The notes under the pieces: generated by a model
The model's database searches: none
What the model saw: the letters and a program-made list of their open reading frames with translations, nothing else
What the model was told of the DNA's origin: nothing
Assembly (NCBI GenBank): GCA_019321725.1
Contig: CM033114.1
Coordinates: forward strand, 19,200,278-19,264,277
DNA from: Paulownia fortunei
Taxonomy: Eukaryota > Streptophyta > Magnoliopsida > Lamiales > Paulowniaceae
Direction of reading: 5' to 3'
DNA length: 64,000 bases
Part shown: positions 51,026 to 63,559 of the stretch, one piece after another
How the letters are laid out: every line of letters starts with the position of its first letter
Numbering within the stretch: position 1 is the first letter of the stretch
Position numbers and translations under genes: made by a program

Positions 51026-53285
51026 ATAATTCATTGTATTATTGTGTATTGGAATCAAGGTATGGGTTTTGAATTGTGGCAAGCAATTATGTGCTTTTTG
51101 GGTGTTGTGCTTGAGGTGGGTTTGGTTAATTTGGAGACATTTGAAGACATCAACTCATTTTCTATCTCAAAAGCACTCTCTGTTTCTTTATCTAACTTTT
51201 TTTTTTTTTACCTTCTACAGAAATGGGTCATGAATGGGGAGTTGGGTGGTGTGGACTCTTCCTTAAGTTCTTTGATTGTAGAAAGGTGCGTGGAGTTCTA
51301 TGTTCTTTAATTGGCATATTTAGATGTTGTGTACTGCAAAATGGACAGAAAAAAATTTGGAATCTGTTCAAGTTGGTGGGTTCAACGGGATGAACACGTC
51401 GAGTTTTGGGGCTTGAGCGAGGTGGGATGGGTCTTGGGTCTAATTTTCTCTTGATGAAACGAGTTTCAAATTTGACCAACACATTCCATACATGCCTTAT
51501 TGTCATCCCTATGAAAAACTTTTTCATGCACTTGCTAAAAAAGGGTAGTGCTTGGTGGTGGTGTGCATAACAAGAGGAATTGGTTGACTTGTTACAAGCA
51601 ACATGTAGTGTAGGTTTTGCTCTTGTAACCAAAAAAAGTATATAAAATATATATATACAAATTACATACTTGGATTATTGTACTTGGTTCAACATATGTG
51701 AAAGATAGATACCATTTTCTATTTTTTTTCTTTTCATTTTTGTTGTCACGTATAATTCTTGATACAAATTATTTTCACGTATTTGGCGAACTTGCAAATT
51801 TCTTAGAACTCGTAAATTAGACAATCACTTGTAATATAAATGTGCCTTATATATGATATCGTGTTAATTTATAAATTCAATACTTGATAATTGTCAAATA
51901 TAGTAATTCTCTCCTAAAATAAAAATTACTTGTGTCTCTCCCTTTTCAAATTTGTGTCTCTCACTTTTTAAATAGTAATTCTCTCCTAAAATAAAAATTA
52001 TTAGCAACTCTCTTATCCTATTACTTTCTACCCTTGTTAAGTTGTAATTTTATTTTTTTTAAGTGGGATGCAGTAGGAAGGTATGGGAGTATACCTAGAA
52101 TTTTGTCCATCGTTAATTAGAGATAGATCAAACCAACATTCACGAGCATAGGAGCAAAAAGGAACCATCTATTGGGTAAAGATGACATTAATTTGGCAAA
52201 GCATCTTTTTTATAAGGATAATTACCTAAACACCCCATAAGCTTTGGTCATAATATTTTTTTTAAAAAAATCTCTATTTTGTAGAATTACATTGATATTG
52301 TAGTTTATATTGATGTGTGTATATAAAAAAAATTGTATAGGTTAGTCACACTTTTAAAAATATTTTTTTTAAGGTATTAATTTTTTCCACTAAGGTGTAA
52401 TTAGTTCTCAAGGAATTAACCTCCATGATACAATGCTTATAATCACTAATTCTAAATTTACACTATTTAGAATTTTCTGGAGTAATAATCACAAGTTGTT
52501 TGGAAAAATAAAAATACACAAAAAGAAAGAAAGAAAGTTTTTCATGGGAAAGTTTTTTTAAAAATTCATATTTACAAGTCAAGTTACTTACAAACTTCTA
52601 CGGACTACTTTCAAGAATTGCAATCTTTTCCAAAAGACGTCTTTTGATAAAAAGATACATCTTCATTTAAAATTTCAACTATTTTATTTAAAATGAGGCA
52701 GATTTAAAAATCCATCCATTGGAACACATAATCACCTCTTTCCCCCATTTCCTCTATTTATTTATTTCTTATATATATATATATATATAAATATATTATA
52801 TACCCCAAATTTGATCTATAAACTTTTCTTTATTTTTTATTATAATAAGAGGATTCCAAAAGAGTTTGGTAAAACTTACACATATTTATACATCAAGAAA
52901 AACTCCATAACTTAAACTAACAATTAATGTGGAACAAATGCAAATAAATATAGACTTAATGTGAACAACAATGTGGGATATTATTATATGTAAATACACT
53001 ACAATATATATACAATGCAACATATACAACCTATTAGAATATGTGCAATGAAAAAGTGACCAAAAAGAGCAAAATAATATTTTTACCCCTTCAGAAAATA
53101 GCAAAAGAAAAGAATCCATCGGAAATATAAAATGTTGTGCAAATGAACGTGACCATCAAGTTTTAAATTTTAAAAATTTCCAACCTTTTCTCTTTTCTCT
53201 CCTTTATATTTGTATAAATTTCAGGTATGTATATATATACATAAATACACTCCACCCCAACACACACACAAATATACATATAGAT

Positions 53286-53321
<36 letters not shown>

Positions 53322-53435
53322 TATCATGTAGAATGTGAGAGGTAAGGCGAGAGGTAAGGTGATTGTTAAGGGTTGGCATGGTGCCAACAGGGCATTAGGT
53401 GTGGGGATGGGTTTGATTTGAGATGGAGATAATGT
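51026..53435. other. Spacer between the two copia elements
   Basis: AT-rich, no supported gene. A frame at 51044-51310 crosses a T-run and has no family features. A TA microsatellite lies near 52770-52790 and an AC repeat at 53285-53320. Confidence 0.55.
53285..53320. repeat. (AC)n microsatellite
   Basis: Uninterrupted AC dinucleotide array, preceded by shorter AC and TA tracts. Confidence 0.95.
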
Positions 53436-54095
53436 TGGGTACAACGAAAGCAATTTAAAAATTTAATATTTAATTTATTAGAAATATCTGGCAAATCACA
53501 TCAATATGATGACGATAAAAATAAATGATACAAAAGATTTTTACGTGGTTCGACAAATCCGCCTATATCCATATCCATAAGAGTTCCTGTTCTTCCACTA
53601 ATATAAAATTTTTCGATACAAGAAAAATACACATTTGAGTTTTATGCCTAAACAAAAAAAAAAAAAATATTGTACAACCACTCTAATAGTTACCAAAGAA
53701 CACTCTCACAACCCCATTATATTGCCACAAGAGAAAAAAGCTCCAAGTGTTTTACCATATATATCACAATTTGACTCTCACAAATTGCTCTCCATAAGTG
53801 TTTATACTTGCTCTCTATTTTTTCTTTTTCTCTATATTGGGTTGTTTGTGTCTCAACCCTTCATCCCTTATGCCCTTTTATAGGCAGAAGAAGGAAGCCA
53901 AAGAACTAAAGAAAAATCAGGTGTGCCTTATATTTCTTCACATGTGCTGAAAAGCTCTGAAAATGTGAATGGGATTGTTCATTAGCCCCCAACTGACAAC
54001 CCCATTTTTTACATCCATTTTCCTTTTCTCCATGTTTGTTTTCTTCCTCATTTTTTTAATTTGTGTGGGCCCATATATTTTATGGTGGACCAACA
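53436..54095 (-). repeat. 3' LTR of copia element 2
   Basis: 660 bp, ends on minus in CGTTGTACCCA and starts TGTTGGTCCACCATAAAA. About 46 bases longer than its partner because of small indels. Confidence 0.75.
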
Positions 54096-54289
54096 AATCT
54101 CCACCTCCACCATAAAATACTTTTGTCTGCAAACCAAAATATTAAACACCATTTGTCTTCAATTAACCCATTGCACATGCCGAATTAGTAAGGTGCTAAC
54201 TCCACCTGATTCAAGTAGGCCAAAACAAATGTGCAGCCTAGTCAACACCACTAGTTGACTGTCGAGATGGACAACCTTGATCTATCTTC

Positions 54290-55555
54290 TTACCTAGCTA
54301 GATTTTTCTCACACCCGTATGCTCCCTGAAAACTTTCTGGTACGCTCCACTTCCAGTCATCATTTGAGGCCACCAGACGATACAAATTTCCGTACTTTTC
54401 TCCTATCATTAGGACCCTTCCACCATGTGTGACTTTCAGGACTCCATTTCCAACTGAATACTCAAAGCTCCTGAAATCCAATTAGCTTAAGATAATTAGA
54501 TTCCTTTGCATCTTTGGTTGATGGACCCAAAATACGATTCGCTCCATCAACTATCTTTATTTTCACTACTCCAAATCCCATGCTTCTACAAGTAGAACCA
54601 TCACCCAATGAAAAAATACCTACCTTTTTCAATTGAAGTGAATCAAAATAATCATTTCTGGACCACAAATACATTACACATCCCGAATCTAAAATCTATT
54701 CATGTCGAGAAGAAGTATCTATATGTGTGGAGACTGTGAGAATATCTCAATCGTATATCTCTGTTATTGCCAAATTACTATTTTTACCATTATCATCTTT
54801 GTCTTTCATTCTGTAAGGACAATTTCTCTTGAAGTGACCTTTTTCTTGACATTCGAAGCAGACCTTGCCATTTTTCATGGCCTTCGGACCTGACATGCTG
54901 TATGCAGATCCACCACTAATTTTTTTTCCATTCTGATTCATGTTATGAGCAACCAAAATAGATTCTTATCCCAACTCCTGGTTTGCCTTCTTTTTTTTTC
55001 ACGGGATAACAATAATACTTTCATATACTCCAGTTCACGTGTATATTTCCCGTATAACGTCATCATTTGACTATCATATGAATTCAGGAATAAGGTAAGA
55101 AGTAAAAGAGCTTTTTCTTCTTCCTCAAACTTTATATCAACTTTCCACAATTGATCCAACAGTTTGTTAAACTAGTTCATGTGATTTATAAGATTCTCAC
55201 CTTCTTGTATCTTCAGCCTATAGAATTGCCGCTTTAGAAGCAACTTTGTGGACAAATTTTTCTTGAAATATAAGTTCTTCAATTTTGCCCACAGTTTTGG
55301 TGTCGAATCTTCAGAATCATCATCCACAATTTTATTGTTAATATTGTCCTCAATACAAAACCGAATCGTGCTAACACAGTGTGATACTAAACCTTTCCAT
55401 TGTTCATCTTTCTTACATTCTGGTTTTCTCTCATTTCTCTTCAATGCCACTGCTAGGCCCTGTTGAATTAGAAGATCTTTCACCCTTCTTTGCCAAAGAA
55501 TAAAATTCCATTTGTCGTTAAATTGTTGCACCTTGAATGAATTTGTCATTGACAT
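54290..55555 (-). pseudogene. Copia gag and protease fragment, element 2
   Basis: On minus, gag starts at 55555 with MSMTNSFKVQQFNDKWNFIL and continues WQRRVKDLLIQQGLAVALKR and TPKLWAKLKNLYFKK; a frameshift follows near 55170. The zinc knuckle is intact here (CFECQEKGHFKRNC, C-x2-C-x4-H-x4-C, about 54860-54820). The Trp of the WILDSGC protease motif is a TAG stop. The last readable block is WSVPESFQGAYGCEKN. Better preserved than element 1 in gag and worse in protease. Confidence 0.83.
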
Positions 55556-55592
55556 GTCGTCTATCCTAATAAATCAAATCTCAATATTTAGC

Positions 55593-56206
55593 TGTAAACA
55601 ACAAAAATAATTGAGAATTTGAGATTTAATTTATTAGAAATATTCAAAAAATCACACCAATAGGATGACGCAAAAATAAATAATACCAGAAATTCGGCAA
55701 ATCCGCCTATATCCACAAGAGTTTTCGTTCTTCCACTAATAGAGAATTTTTCGATACAAGAAAAATACACCATTGAGTTTTATACCCAAATTCAAGAAAA
55801 AAAACCCTTATACGACCACTCTAATAGTTATCAATGAATACTCTTACAACCCCTTTATATTATCCAAAAAAAAAAAAACTCAAAGTATTTTTCCACACCT
55901 ATCATAATTTAACTATCACAAATTATTTTTCGTAAGTGCCTACAGTTGCTATATATTTTTTTTCCTATTTGTCTTAGGTTGTTTCACTCACTGATGTGTC
56001 TCAAGCCTTCACCCCTTATGCCCTTTTATAAACAAAAGAAGATCCGAAGAAAAATCATGCGTGCACAGAAAGTGTGAAGGGACTGCATGTCAACCACCAA
56101 TAGATAACCCTCATTTTTTACATCCTTTTTGGTTTTCTCCATGTTTGTTTTCTACCTCATTTTTTCAATTATGTGGGCCCCACATTTTTTGTTATGGACC
56201 CCAACA
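55593..56206 (-). repeat. 5' LTR of copia element 2
   Basis: 614 bp, starts on minus TGTTGGGGTCCATAAC and ends TTGTTGTTTACA. Matches the 3' LTR and the LTRs of element 1. Confidence 0.75.
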
Positions 56207-57365
56207 AATAGGGATGTCGGAGTTTGGAGTTTGGAGTTTGGAGTTTGGAGTTTGTGAATGATGGGGTGGGGAAGGGCATTAGGCGTGGATGGCGGCGGAT
56301 AAGAATGAAGTTGGGGAGGGTTTAGGTGAGGAAAAAGAAACAAGGAAAGGAAGAAGAAGAAAAATAGAAAAAAAAAAAAGAAATTAATAAAATGAAAGGA
56401 AAAAGAAAAGTAAAAACAAATTTACATAGGAATTGTTTTTTGTTTTAATTTTTGGTTAATTAGTAATTCTATATTCATCATAATTAAGGGATTTTCTTTA
56501 GTCACTCATTAATTATCGACATTTATATTGTTAAAATAACTCCTCAATAAAAAATATTCAAAAATTCAATTGAACTATTGTAATTGTATAATTAATTTTC
56601 TATTTTTCTTGGTGTACTAATAAAATTTAGTCACTTTTTTAAAATTTAATTATCTGATTAGTTAAATTATTATTTAATTAATTAAAATGAATTAGTTATT
56701 TATTTATTTAATTAGTTAGAAATAAATAGTTATTAATTATTTGATTGTTTGAGTAGTTAAAATAAACAATAATTCTATTTAATTAAAATTAATCTCTAAT
56801 CATATTAATTTTATTTTTGTTGAACAATAATAGCTAAAATAAAATTACATTATTAAAAATGAGAAAAGAAAGAGAAGTTAATAATAAAAAATAAAAAATA
56901 AAAATCTAAAAATAGAGAAGAATTGCTTAAAATAAAAGCATATTACATTCATCACCGTGAGGTATATGATACTTACATCCAGACCGCTAAGCTGGAAGGG
57001 CATTAGTGTCCTCGAAAATTGGTCAAACTTGAATACCGAATGACCTTATGGGTATTATCCAAAAAACCACCCTTTTTTTTGGCACCATCAATTTTTGGAT
57101 ATTTTTTTTATATGGAATCTATAATGAAAACGTCATTAATGGAGGTGTTAGTGTAATTTTCCAAAATAAAGGGGTTCTTTTTGGTAATATGACTGAACTC
57201 AAGATGTCCACGTAATTATTCCTTTTTATAAATTTTAAAAAAGAAGGTGACAATCAACATACTTAATTTTTTATGTGATATAGAAGTTTTGTTATTGTGC
57301 AATTAAACTAGTTGTGCTTTATTTTTTTTAAAAAAATAAATAAAACAAAACTCAATTATTATGAC

Positions 57366-57569
57366 CAAGGCGGAGCTAGGGGGACAACGGCGGAAGTCCC
57401 TTTCAACTTTAATCTTTTTTTTTTTAATTTAATATAAATTTTATACATAAAAATATTAAATTTTAAAAATTTATTCCACTAAATAATAAAAAAATATTTC
57501 TTCATTTATTATTTTTTTTAAAAAATAATTCTCACCGCCCCATATATTTATTTTCTGGCTCCGAACCTT
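57366..57569. mobile_element. hAT-type MITE with perfect 8-bp target duplication
   Basis: ATTATGAC at 57358-57365 and again at 57570-57577. The 204-bp element starts CAAGGCGGAGCTAGGGGG and ends TTTTCTGGCTCCGAACCTT, with ends inverted around GGAGC. Same general family as 35593-35852. Confidence 0.87.
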
Positions 57570-58073
57570 ATTATGACATTGGATTGACAAACATTAGAAC
57601 ATTATGTAGATTATTTGCTAGTGATTTGGCTAGATCAATAAACCAAAAGTGATTACTAATAGGAATAACTTTAATTAATTCGTTTATATTCATCTATGGA
57701 AAGTATCATATCCAAATCCATACCTTTAGTTGCCGAAAGGAAATAAATTAGGAGCACTAAACAAGCAAAACAAAGGAATAGAAAAAGACAAACTAGCAAA
57801 AAGTGATGGAAAAGGGGCGCATCTTGAAAAATGTTTGTAATTTTGCCTTTTTCCTATTTTAATTGATTGAGAATATATTTACATATACACCCCTCAAGTT
57901 TGACATTTTTTATTACCCTCCCCCACTACTATGTGATTTCGGCATCCATATTCCCTCCATTCAATTCTTTAATCAATTATATATGTTGTTCGTTTCGATG
58001 CTACCCCTAATCTTAAAATTATATATTATTAGGTTATATAAAGTAATATTAACATTTCACTTTACGATATCAT

Positions 58074-58087
58074 ATATATATATATAT

Positions 58088-58132
<45 letters not shown>
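58074..58132. repeat. (AT)n microsatellite
   Basis: Near-pure AT array with one ATC interruption. Likely cruciform-forming and unstable. Confidence 0.95.
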
Positions 58133-58134
<2 letters not shown>

Positions 58135-58381
58135 AAAATTGTCATTTGGTGGCGGGAGGTTTGACAACCCCTTCTCGTTTATTAAATTACCAAAAATAGG
58201 AGTACAAAATATGTTTAAAAAAACTATAAACAAGAAATACTACTCCCTTTTATAAAAAAAATTCTATAGAAAAAAAAAACATAATTCCTCCCTTGCAAAG
58301 GATTTAAATCAGAGATCTGGGATTTCAATATATCCTAAAATAAATATGATTTGTGCATTTAAAATAGTAAAAAATAAAAAA

Positions 58382-61300
58382 TACGAGCCCTAAATTAACG
58401 AGGTTTTGAGGGGCCATCATAATGTCATTGTTGTACCAGAGCTTAGAAGCCCACAATGAATTACTAGTTCGAAGGCGCCACCACATCTTATAGTCAACCG
58501 CCGAAGCAAAGAGCTCTCTAATGCCCAAACCACCTTCATCAATTGAGCTACAAATCTTAGACCATGAAACTAATGGATTTTTGGTCTACCATCCGACAAT
58601 CCCCAAAGGACACTTGCAAAAATCATCTCTAATTTGTGAAGGACAGCTTTGGGAGAATGCATTGTTGGGTTCGTTATAATCGTAGGGGTATACGCAGCGA
58701 AAAATTAAATTTTTTATCAAACATAAATTTAACCCATTTGATTCGAAAGCGATTTTAACGATCGCGCTTATTCAAGTGAATATATAAATAATATAAAATT
58801 GAATTATACCTTTCGTGCACTCTGGTTGTTGTAGGGAATGAAGCAATCAATTGCTTATCTTAAACTATCAGAACTCGCAGGGATTTAAGTGTCTCCCATC
58901 TATCAGGTTCACGATACATAAGAGCAACACCAATAAAAAAAGATTCGCTAATATCCTTTTAATTGTTTACTAATTTAGAACCGGAGTATATTTTCAAGAA
59001 CAATAAAGATTGATTCTTTAAGTTTTTGAAACAATAATATGAAGAGAATAACAAGAAACTGATTTTCTTTTTCTTTCTTTTCTTTTCTTGGAGAGTAAAA
59101 ATAGAAGACTTTTAAACAAAATATTTTTGCTCAAATTTTTGAATTGATTATGTAATTTTCATCCCTCATATATATAGGGTTGAAAATTTTAATCATTTTC
59201 CAATTATTGAAAAGTTTTTCAATTTTGAACTACTTCAAAACCTTATCTTGAAAGGATTCCAAATCTTCCAAGAACTCTTCTCTTTTTCTCTCTCCTATTG
59301 TATGTGGACTAATTTGAGACTACATTAATCATCAAAATTGTCTATATACATTATTGATATTAATTTAAACTCTTCAAATAATATCAAGATAGATATATAT
59401 TATATATATACTATAATTATATTTATACATAAATTAAATCTTAGTCGCCTATTTTATCCCATAAAATTGGTCACTTATATTTATTTATCTATAAATATGT
59501 TAATTAAATAAATTATATTTATTTAATTTATTCTCTTCATACTTTAGTGGGCTTCTTAAGTGATCCACATTTATTTTGGGCTTGAACTCAAAAATCCTCA
59601 AATCAATTTAATTGATTCAATTCCAATTTAATCAATCCAATTGATTAATTTAATTTACTCCAATTGGGCTTCCTAATCAAATTAGGTCCAATTAAATAAT
59701 CCAATTACTTAACTGAATTATTTAATTTAACCATTAAATTAAATAGAACCCTTAATTAATTAATTAATTAGTATTAATTAATTAATTTCCAACCATTAGA
59801 TAAAATCTAAAATTAGAAATGTTACTTTTCATAAAGTTGTGTGACCCTCTTAGGTTCATTACTAAGCTAGTAGTGAGTTTGCAATATTTGCAACTTATGA
59901 ATAACAATTATTCCAATTAATTAATCCAATTAATTAATCCGTTTGGAATCAACTCCTTAATTCTAAGAACTTCATTATCCATGAAAACACCTAACAAGTA
60001 ATCATGACAAACTAGTCTTAGGTGAAATAGCGAGTAAACCTATTTCAGTTGTGAGTATCATACACGTACAATCCTTTCGACAGCTAATCTCCTTATTGAA
60101 TTTAAGACATGGATTATAAGTCAAAACCCTAAATGATTCAATAACTGTGATCCCATTTCAAGTTCCAATGATTCTTGATGAATCACAATTTATACTGCCT
60201 TGACCAAGGTTTTTGAATCACGAACTATGAAAATACAGGAGATTCCCTTGTTTAAAAAGACAAGTGTCAAGTTCTATGTTGGCCACTGACAAACCTCCAT
60301 GCACACCAGTGCAACACTCAACATACCCCCTTTGTGATTGTCAAGCAATCAGAAGATATATCAAAGTACTGTAGGATGCACACAAGACTACCATCGTGCC
60401 TCAAGTCTAAGAACTAGTCGTGCACTATCGCAACAAAGAAATTCTTATTTCGACGGGCAAAGCCACCAACTAAGAATTTCTTACGGGCCATATTCGGTGT
60501 TCCACTAAGAATTTTTACGTCTCTACGCTAATGCTAACAGAATGTGATATCCTCGTCTCACGAGTATGCATTATATGTACGAGTCTTACTGAGTTATTTG
60601 ATGTTCCATCTCAAAAAGCTCTCAACTCGGAACTTATTTAAGACCTCGGAACTTATTTAAGACCAAAGCCTTAGAGGCATGTTCCATGATCGCCATCATA
60701 TGCGCGACCATGCCCCATAGCTAAATTTGGTCTAAGAACTTTATCTAATGTGCAGAAATAAAAATGCAAGACATAAGATAAAAAAAATGACTTTTTTATT
60801 AATATGGTTCCCAATAAAATTGTCTTTACAAAAGTAAAAGAGTATAATACACCCAATCTAATTGGGGCGTTGGACATCCTACTCTAACAATATGATTTTC
60901 TTTTTATGCACCACTTGCAGAATATGGATAGGCATAGCAGACAACACATGTTTATGTTAACACAATCGACCACCTACTGAAAGAGGGTGTTTTTTCCCAA
61001 CATTGCAATCGTTTTTGAACCTTCGCTATTAAATCATCACAGAATGCAATCTTTTTTCATCCTTTGGAAACAGTTTCTCCCAAGTATGTGAAAGGTAGTT
61101 TCTTAAAGGTAAAAACCTGTTATACGCTTAATAGCTCGAACACGGCTAAAAGGGATCCGTTTGCTTGCTAAAAAAGAACACTTTGACAGTTTAAAAAGCT
61201 GACCAGAAACACGCTCTTATGCATGTAAAAACCTCATTAAAACCGATAGACCTCACGTAGTAGTTTTAGAAAAAATTAGTACATCATCCGCATATGGTAA

Positions 61301-63115
61301 ATGCGAGACCAACACCCCACCAGCAGAATGGTATATCAACAAACTATTTTGAGAAAATAATTCGTGCAGGCCCTGTGAAAATACTTCCGATGCAACGATA
61401 AATAAAAAAAGGGAAAGAGGGTCGCCTTGCCAAAGTCTTTGCGTCGACTTAAAACAGATTTTAAGAATCTTGTAGACATTAACCTTGGAAGCAAGCATGC
61501 AGATCTCCTTGTAAGAATCTCGGTAAAAGATTTTATTTGTCACATTACATAAACTAATGGGCCAGTACTCACTCCAAGAAGTAGGCGAATCAACCTTAGG
61601 GATTAATACTATGGTTGTTGCCGTGAAACTCCGAGGCATCGGGGACCCATTAAAGAATTCGTTTGCAGCTTCCATCAATTTGGCTACCACTATATCCCAA
61701 CAATGTTGGAAAAAGAAGGATGAAAAATCGTTTAGGCCAGCAGCACTATTTGGGTCCAGACTGAACACGGTTTCCTTTGAGTTCTACAAGGTCTGGAGGT
61801 AGGCATAGAGCAGAACACTCATCATCTGTCAACACCCTAGGAATACAATCCATTAAATTACAAGACTGCAACTTAGAGCAGTTATATTCACCATCTCTCG
61901 TAATAATTTCTGAAAATACGAGGCTTCTGAATTTAGAATCCTATCCTGATTCGAAATAATCTGGCCATCATCACGAACTGTATGTATTGTATTTCTCTGC
62001 TCTTTTTTTTTTTTTTTTGCCTGTGCATAGAAATACTTTGTATTTCTCTCTCCATCCTTAAGCCACTTGCAAGCTGATTTTTGTTGCCAGAAACTCTCTT
62101 CCATCGCCAAAACTTGCACATAGGCGTGCAGGCTTCGCTTTAAATGAATCAGATTATCGTCCAAAGGATTTTGATCAAAATTAGCCTCATGTTGTGCTAA
62201 GACAGCCTCCGCATCCTTGATTCGATCAAACACATTACAAAAAAAGTTATAATTCCACCAACGGAGATGATGTTTCAAAGAATAAAGTTTTTGCTGCAAT
62301 TTGATTTGACCCTTTGCTGAAGTCGGAACATCCCAGCCCGCTCGGACAACATCCAAAAATTGCTCGTGATAAGTTCACGTATGCAACAATCTGAATGAAT
62401 GAGGCACCTTCCTACCTTGTTCTTCAAATTGGATGAGCAAAACATCATGATCCAAGCAAGAGCCAAGCAAATGAATAACACGAGTAGATATGAAGATTTC
62501 CGACCAGTTGGATAAATAAAGGACTCTATCAAGCCTTTCCTACATCCTATTATTAGACCATGTAAATGGAGACCCCTCAAAACCACCATTGATGATATCA
62601 CCATCCATAATTCTCTCATTATAGTCCTCCATACTCTTCGAGGACGGATCTGAACCACCTTTTCATTCAGCCAAATGAAGGATAACATTGAAATCTCCCC
62701 CTATTAACCAAGGATTGGATGTAGCAACCTGCATTAGACCTTCCCAAAGCCCCTCTCTCCCTATAAATGTGGTTTTAGCATAAACAAAAGAGGCAAAAAC
62801 ATCTTGCGTGACTAATCCAAATATTCGAAAATGTAAAAACTGTTCATGATCTACCAGTAGCACCAAATCAAGATTTTGCTTCCAAAAACACCAAATTTTA
62901 TTTGAGCAATTAGCTAACACATGATTAAAACTAAATTCTTGTAACATAAAATACTCATTTAATGGAAACATAGGCTCAGATATCACCACAAGTTGCGGCC
63001 TATGCTCCATGCATAAATTTTTCAAGACACGTTTCGTAAACTTATTTCCAATCCCATGGATGTTCCAAATCAATAGTTTTCGTATAGACAGAGAAATATT
63101 ATAAAGCAGAATCAT
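58382..63115 (-). pseudogene. LINE ORF2 (endonuclease / reverse transcriptase), broken
   Basis: Endonuclease domain 63115-62663: LLIWNIHGIGNKFTKR, VVISEPM, and NPWLIGGDFNVILHLAE with the catalytic DFN. A second endonuclease block, GSPFTWSN, and the start of the linker lie in shifted frames at 62690-62360. The linker 62356-61853 ends with WLKDGERNTKYFYAQAKKKK, the KxGDxNTKFFH-like motif of plant L1. RT 61768-61253: GLNDFSSFFFQHCWDIV, FTATTIVLIPKV, WPISLCNV, then QGDPLSLFLFIVASEV and PYADDVLIF with the catalytic Asp pair. About a hundred residues between LCNVTNKIF and QGDPL, including the first catalytic Asp, are missing. The post-RT tail 58672-58382 reads DEGGLGIRELFASAVDYKMW. Confidence 0.85.
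58673..60889 (-). mobile_element. LTR-like insertion (solo LTR or remnant) inside the LINE
   Basis: 2217 bp. On minus it starts TGTTAGAGTAGGATGTCC and ends ATAACGAACCCAACA, with canonical TG...CA ends. No coding domain, PBS or paired repeat inside. The last 150 bases on minus (GCGATCGTTAAAATCGCTT, then TTTTTCGCTGCGTATACCCC) have the form I associate with long copia LTRs. Flanks TGCAT and ATATG do not match, so the target duplication is lost or my ends are off by a few bases. A 19-bp direct duplication (CTCGGAACTTATTTAAGAC) sits at about 60625-60663. Confidence 0.6.
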
Positions 63116-63559
63116 CCCTCACAACTTTCCCTTGGAGTCTTGCTTGATTTCTTGTAAGAATAGATGATTTGAAAGGAACAAGGGCCTTAGATTGATCCAT
63201 AACCTCATTATCCTCCCCTATATCCTGAATCACCTGCTCAGTTATCGAAATACTTCACTGATGAGTGGCCTGTACTCGAGCCTCAAAAAAGAGATCATCA
63301 CCCGCTTCAATTGCCAAATTTACATCATCAACAAGATTAGGGTTAGGGATTCTTGCTATATTTCGAAAACCTTCTTCCTCAGCAGTGTCTACAAGTGTGG
63401 CAAAACGATTGGAATCTGTGTTAATTGCACAACTTACGATATTATCTGAAATAACTCCTATTCTATTACAATCTACAATAGTATCCTGTAACAATCCGAA
63501 TATTCGAAACATTTGCCTGAGCACCAGAGGTATGATGATGCGCCCCACCTTCCTGCCCA

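Larger units (their letters stand above)
53436..56206 (-). mobile_element. Non-autonomous Ty1/copia element 2, opposite orientation
   Basis: Minus-strand relative of element 1. The 5' LTR is 56206-55593, the internal region 55592-54096 and the 3' LTR 54095-53436. The internal region again stops after gag and the protease start, at the same junction as element 1, and is followed by a purine tract (GGTGGAGGTGGAGATT) just before the 3' LTR. The PBS segment is deleted (LTR passes almost directly to AATATTGAGATTTG). LTR starts read TGTTGG. Flanks AATGT and AATAG agree at only three of five bases, so the target duplication is uncertain. Confidence 0.83.
56207..58381. other. AT-rich spacer
   Basis: Begins with a 7-bp repeat (GGAGTTT, five copies, 56219-56253). 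Holds one hAT-type MITE and a long AT microsatellite. No gene seen. Confidence 0.55.

Noticed and set aside
51228..51632. 134-codon minus-strand frame between the copia elements
   Set aside because: No recognisable family, low-complexity start, and no splice or promoter context; chance frame in spacer.
57863..58255. 130-codon frame across the AT microsatellite
   Set aside because: Half of it is IYIYIY from the repeat; no protein features.
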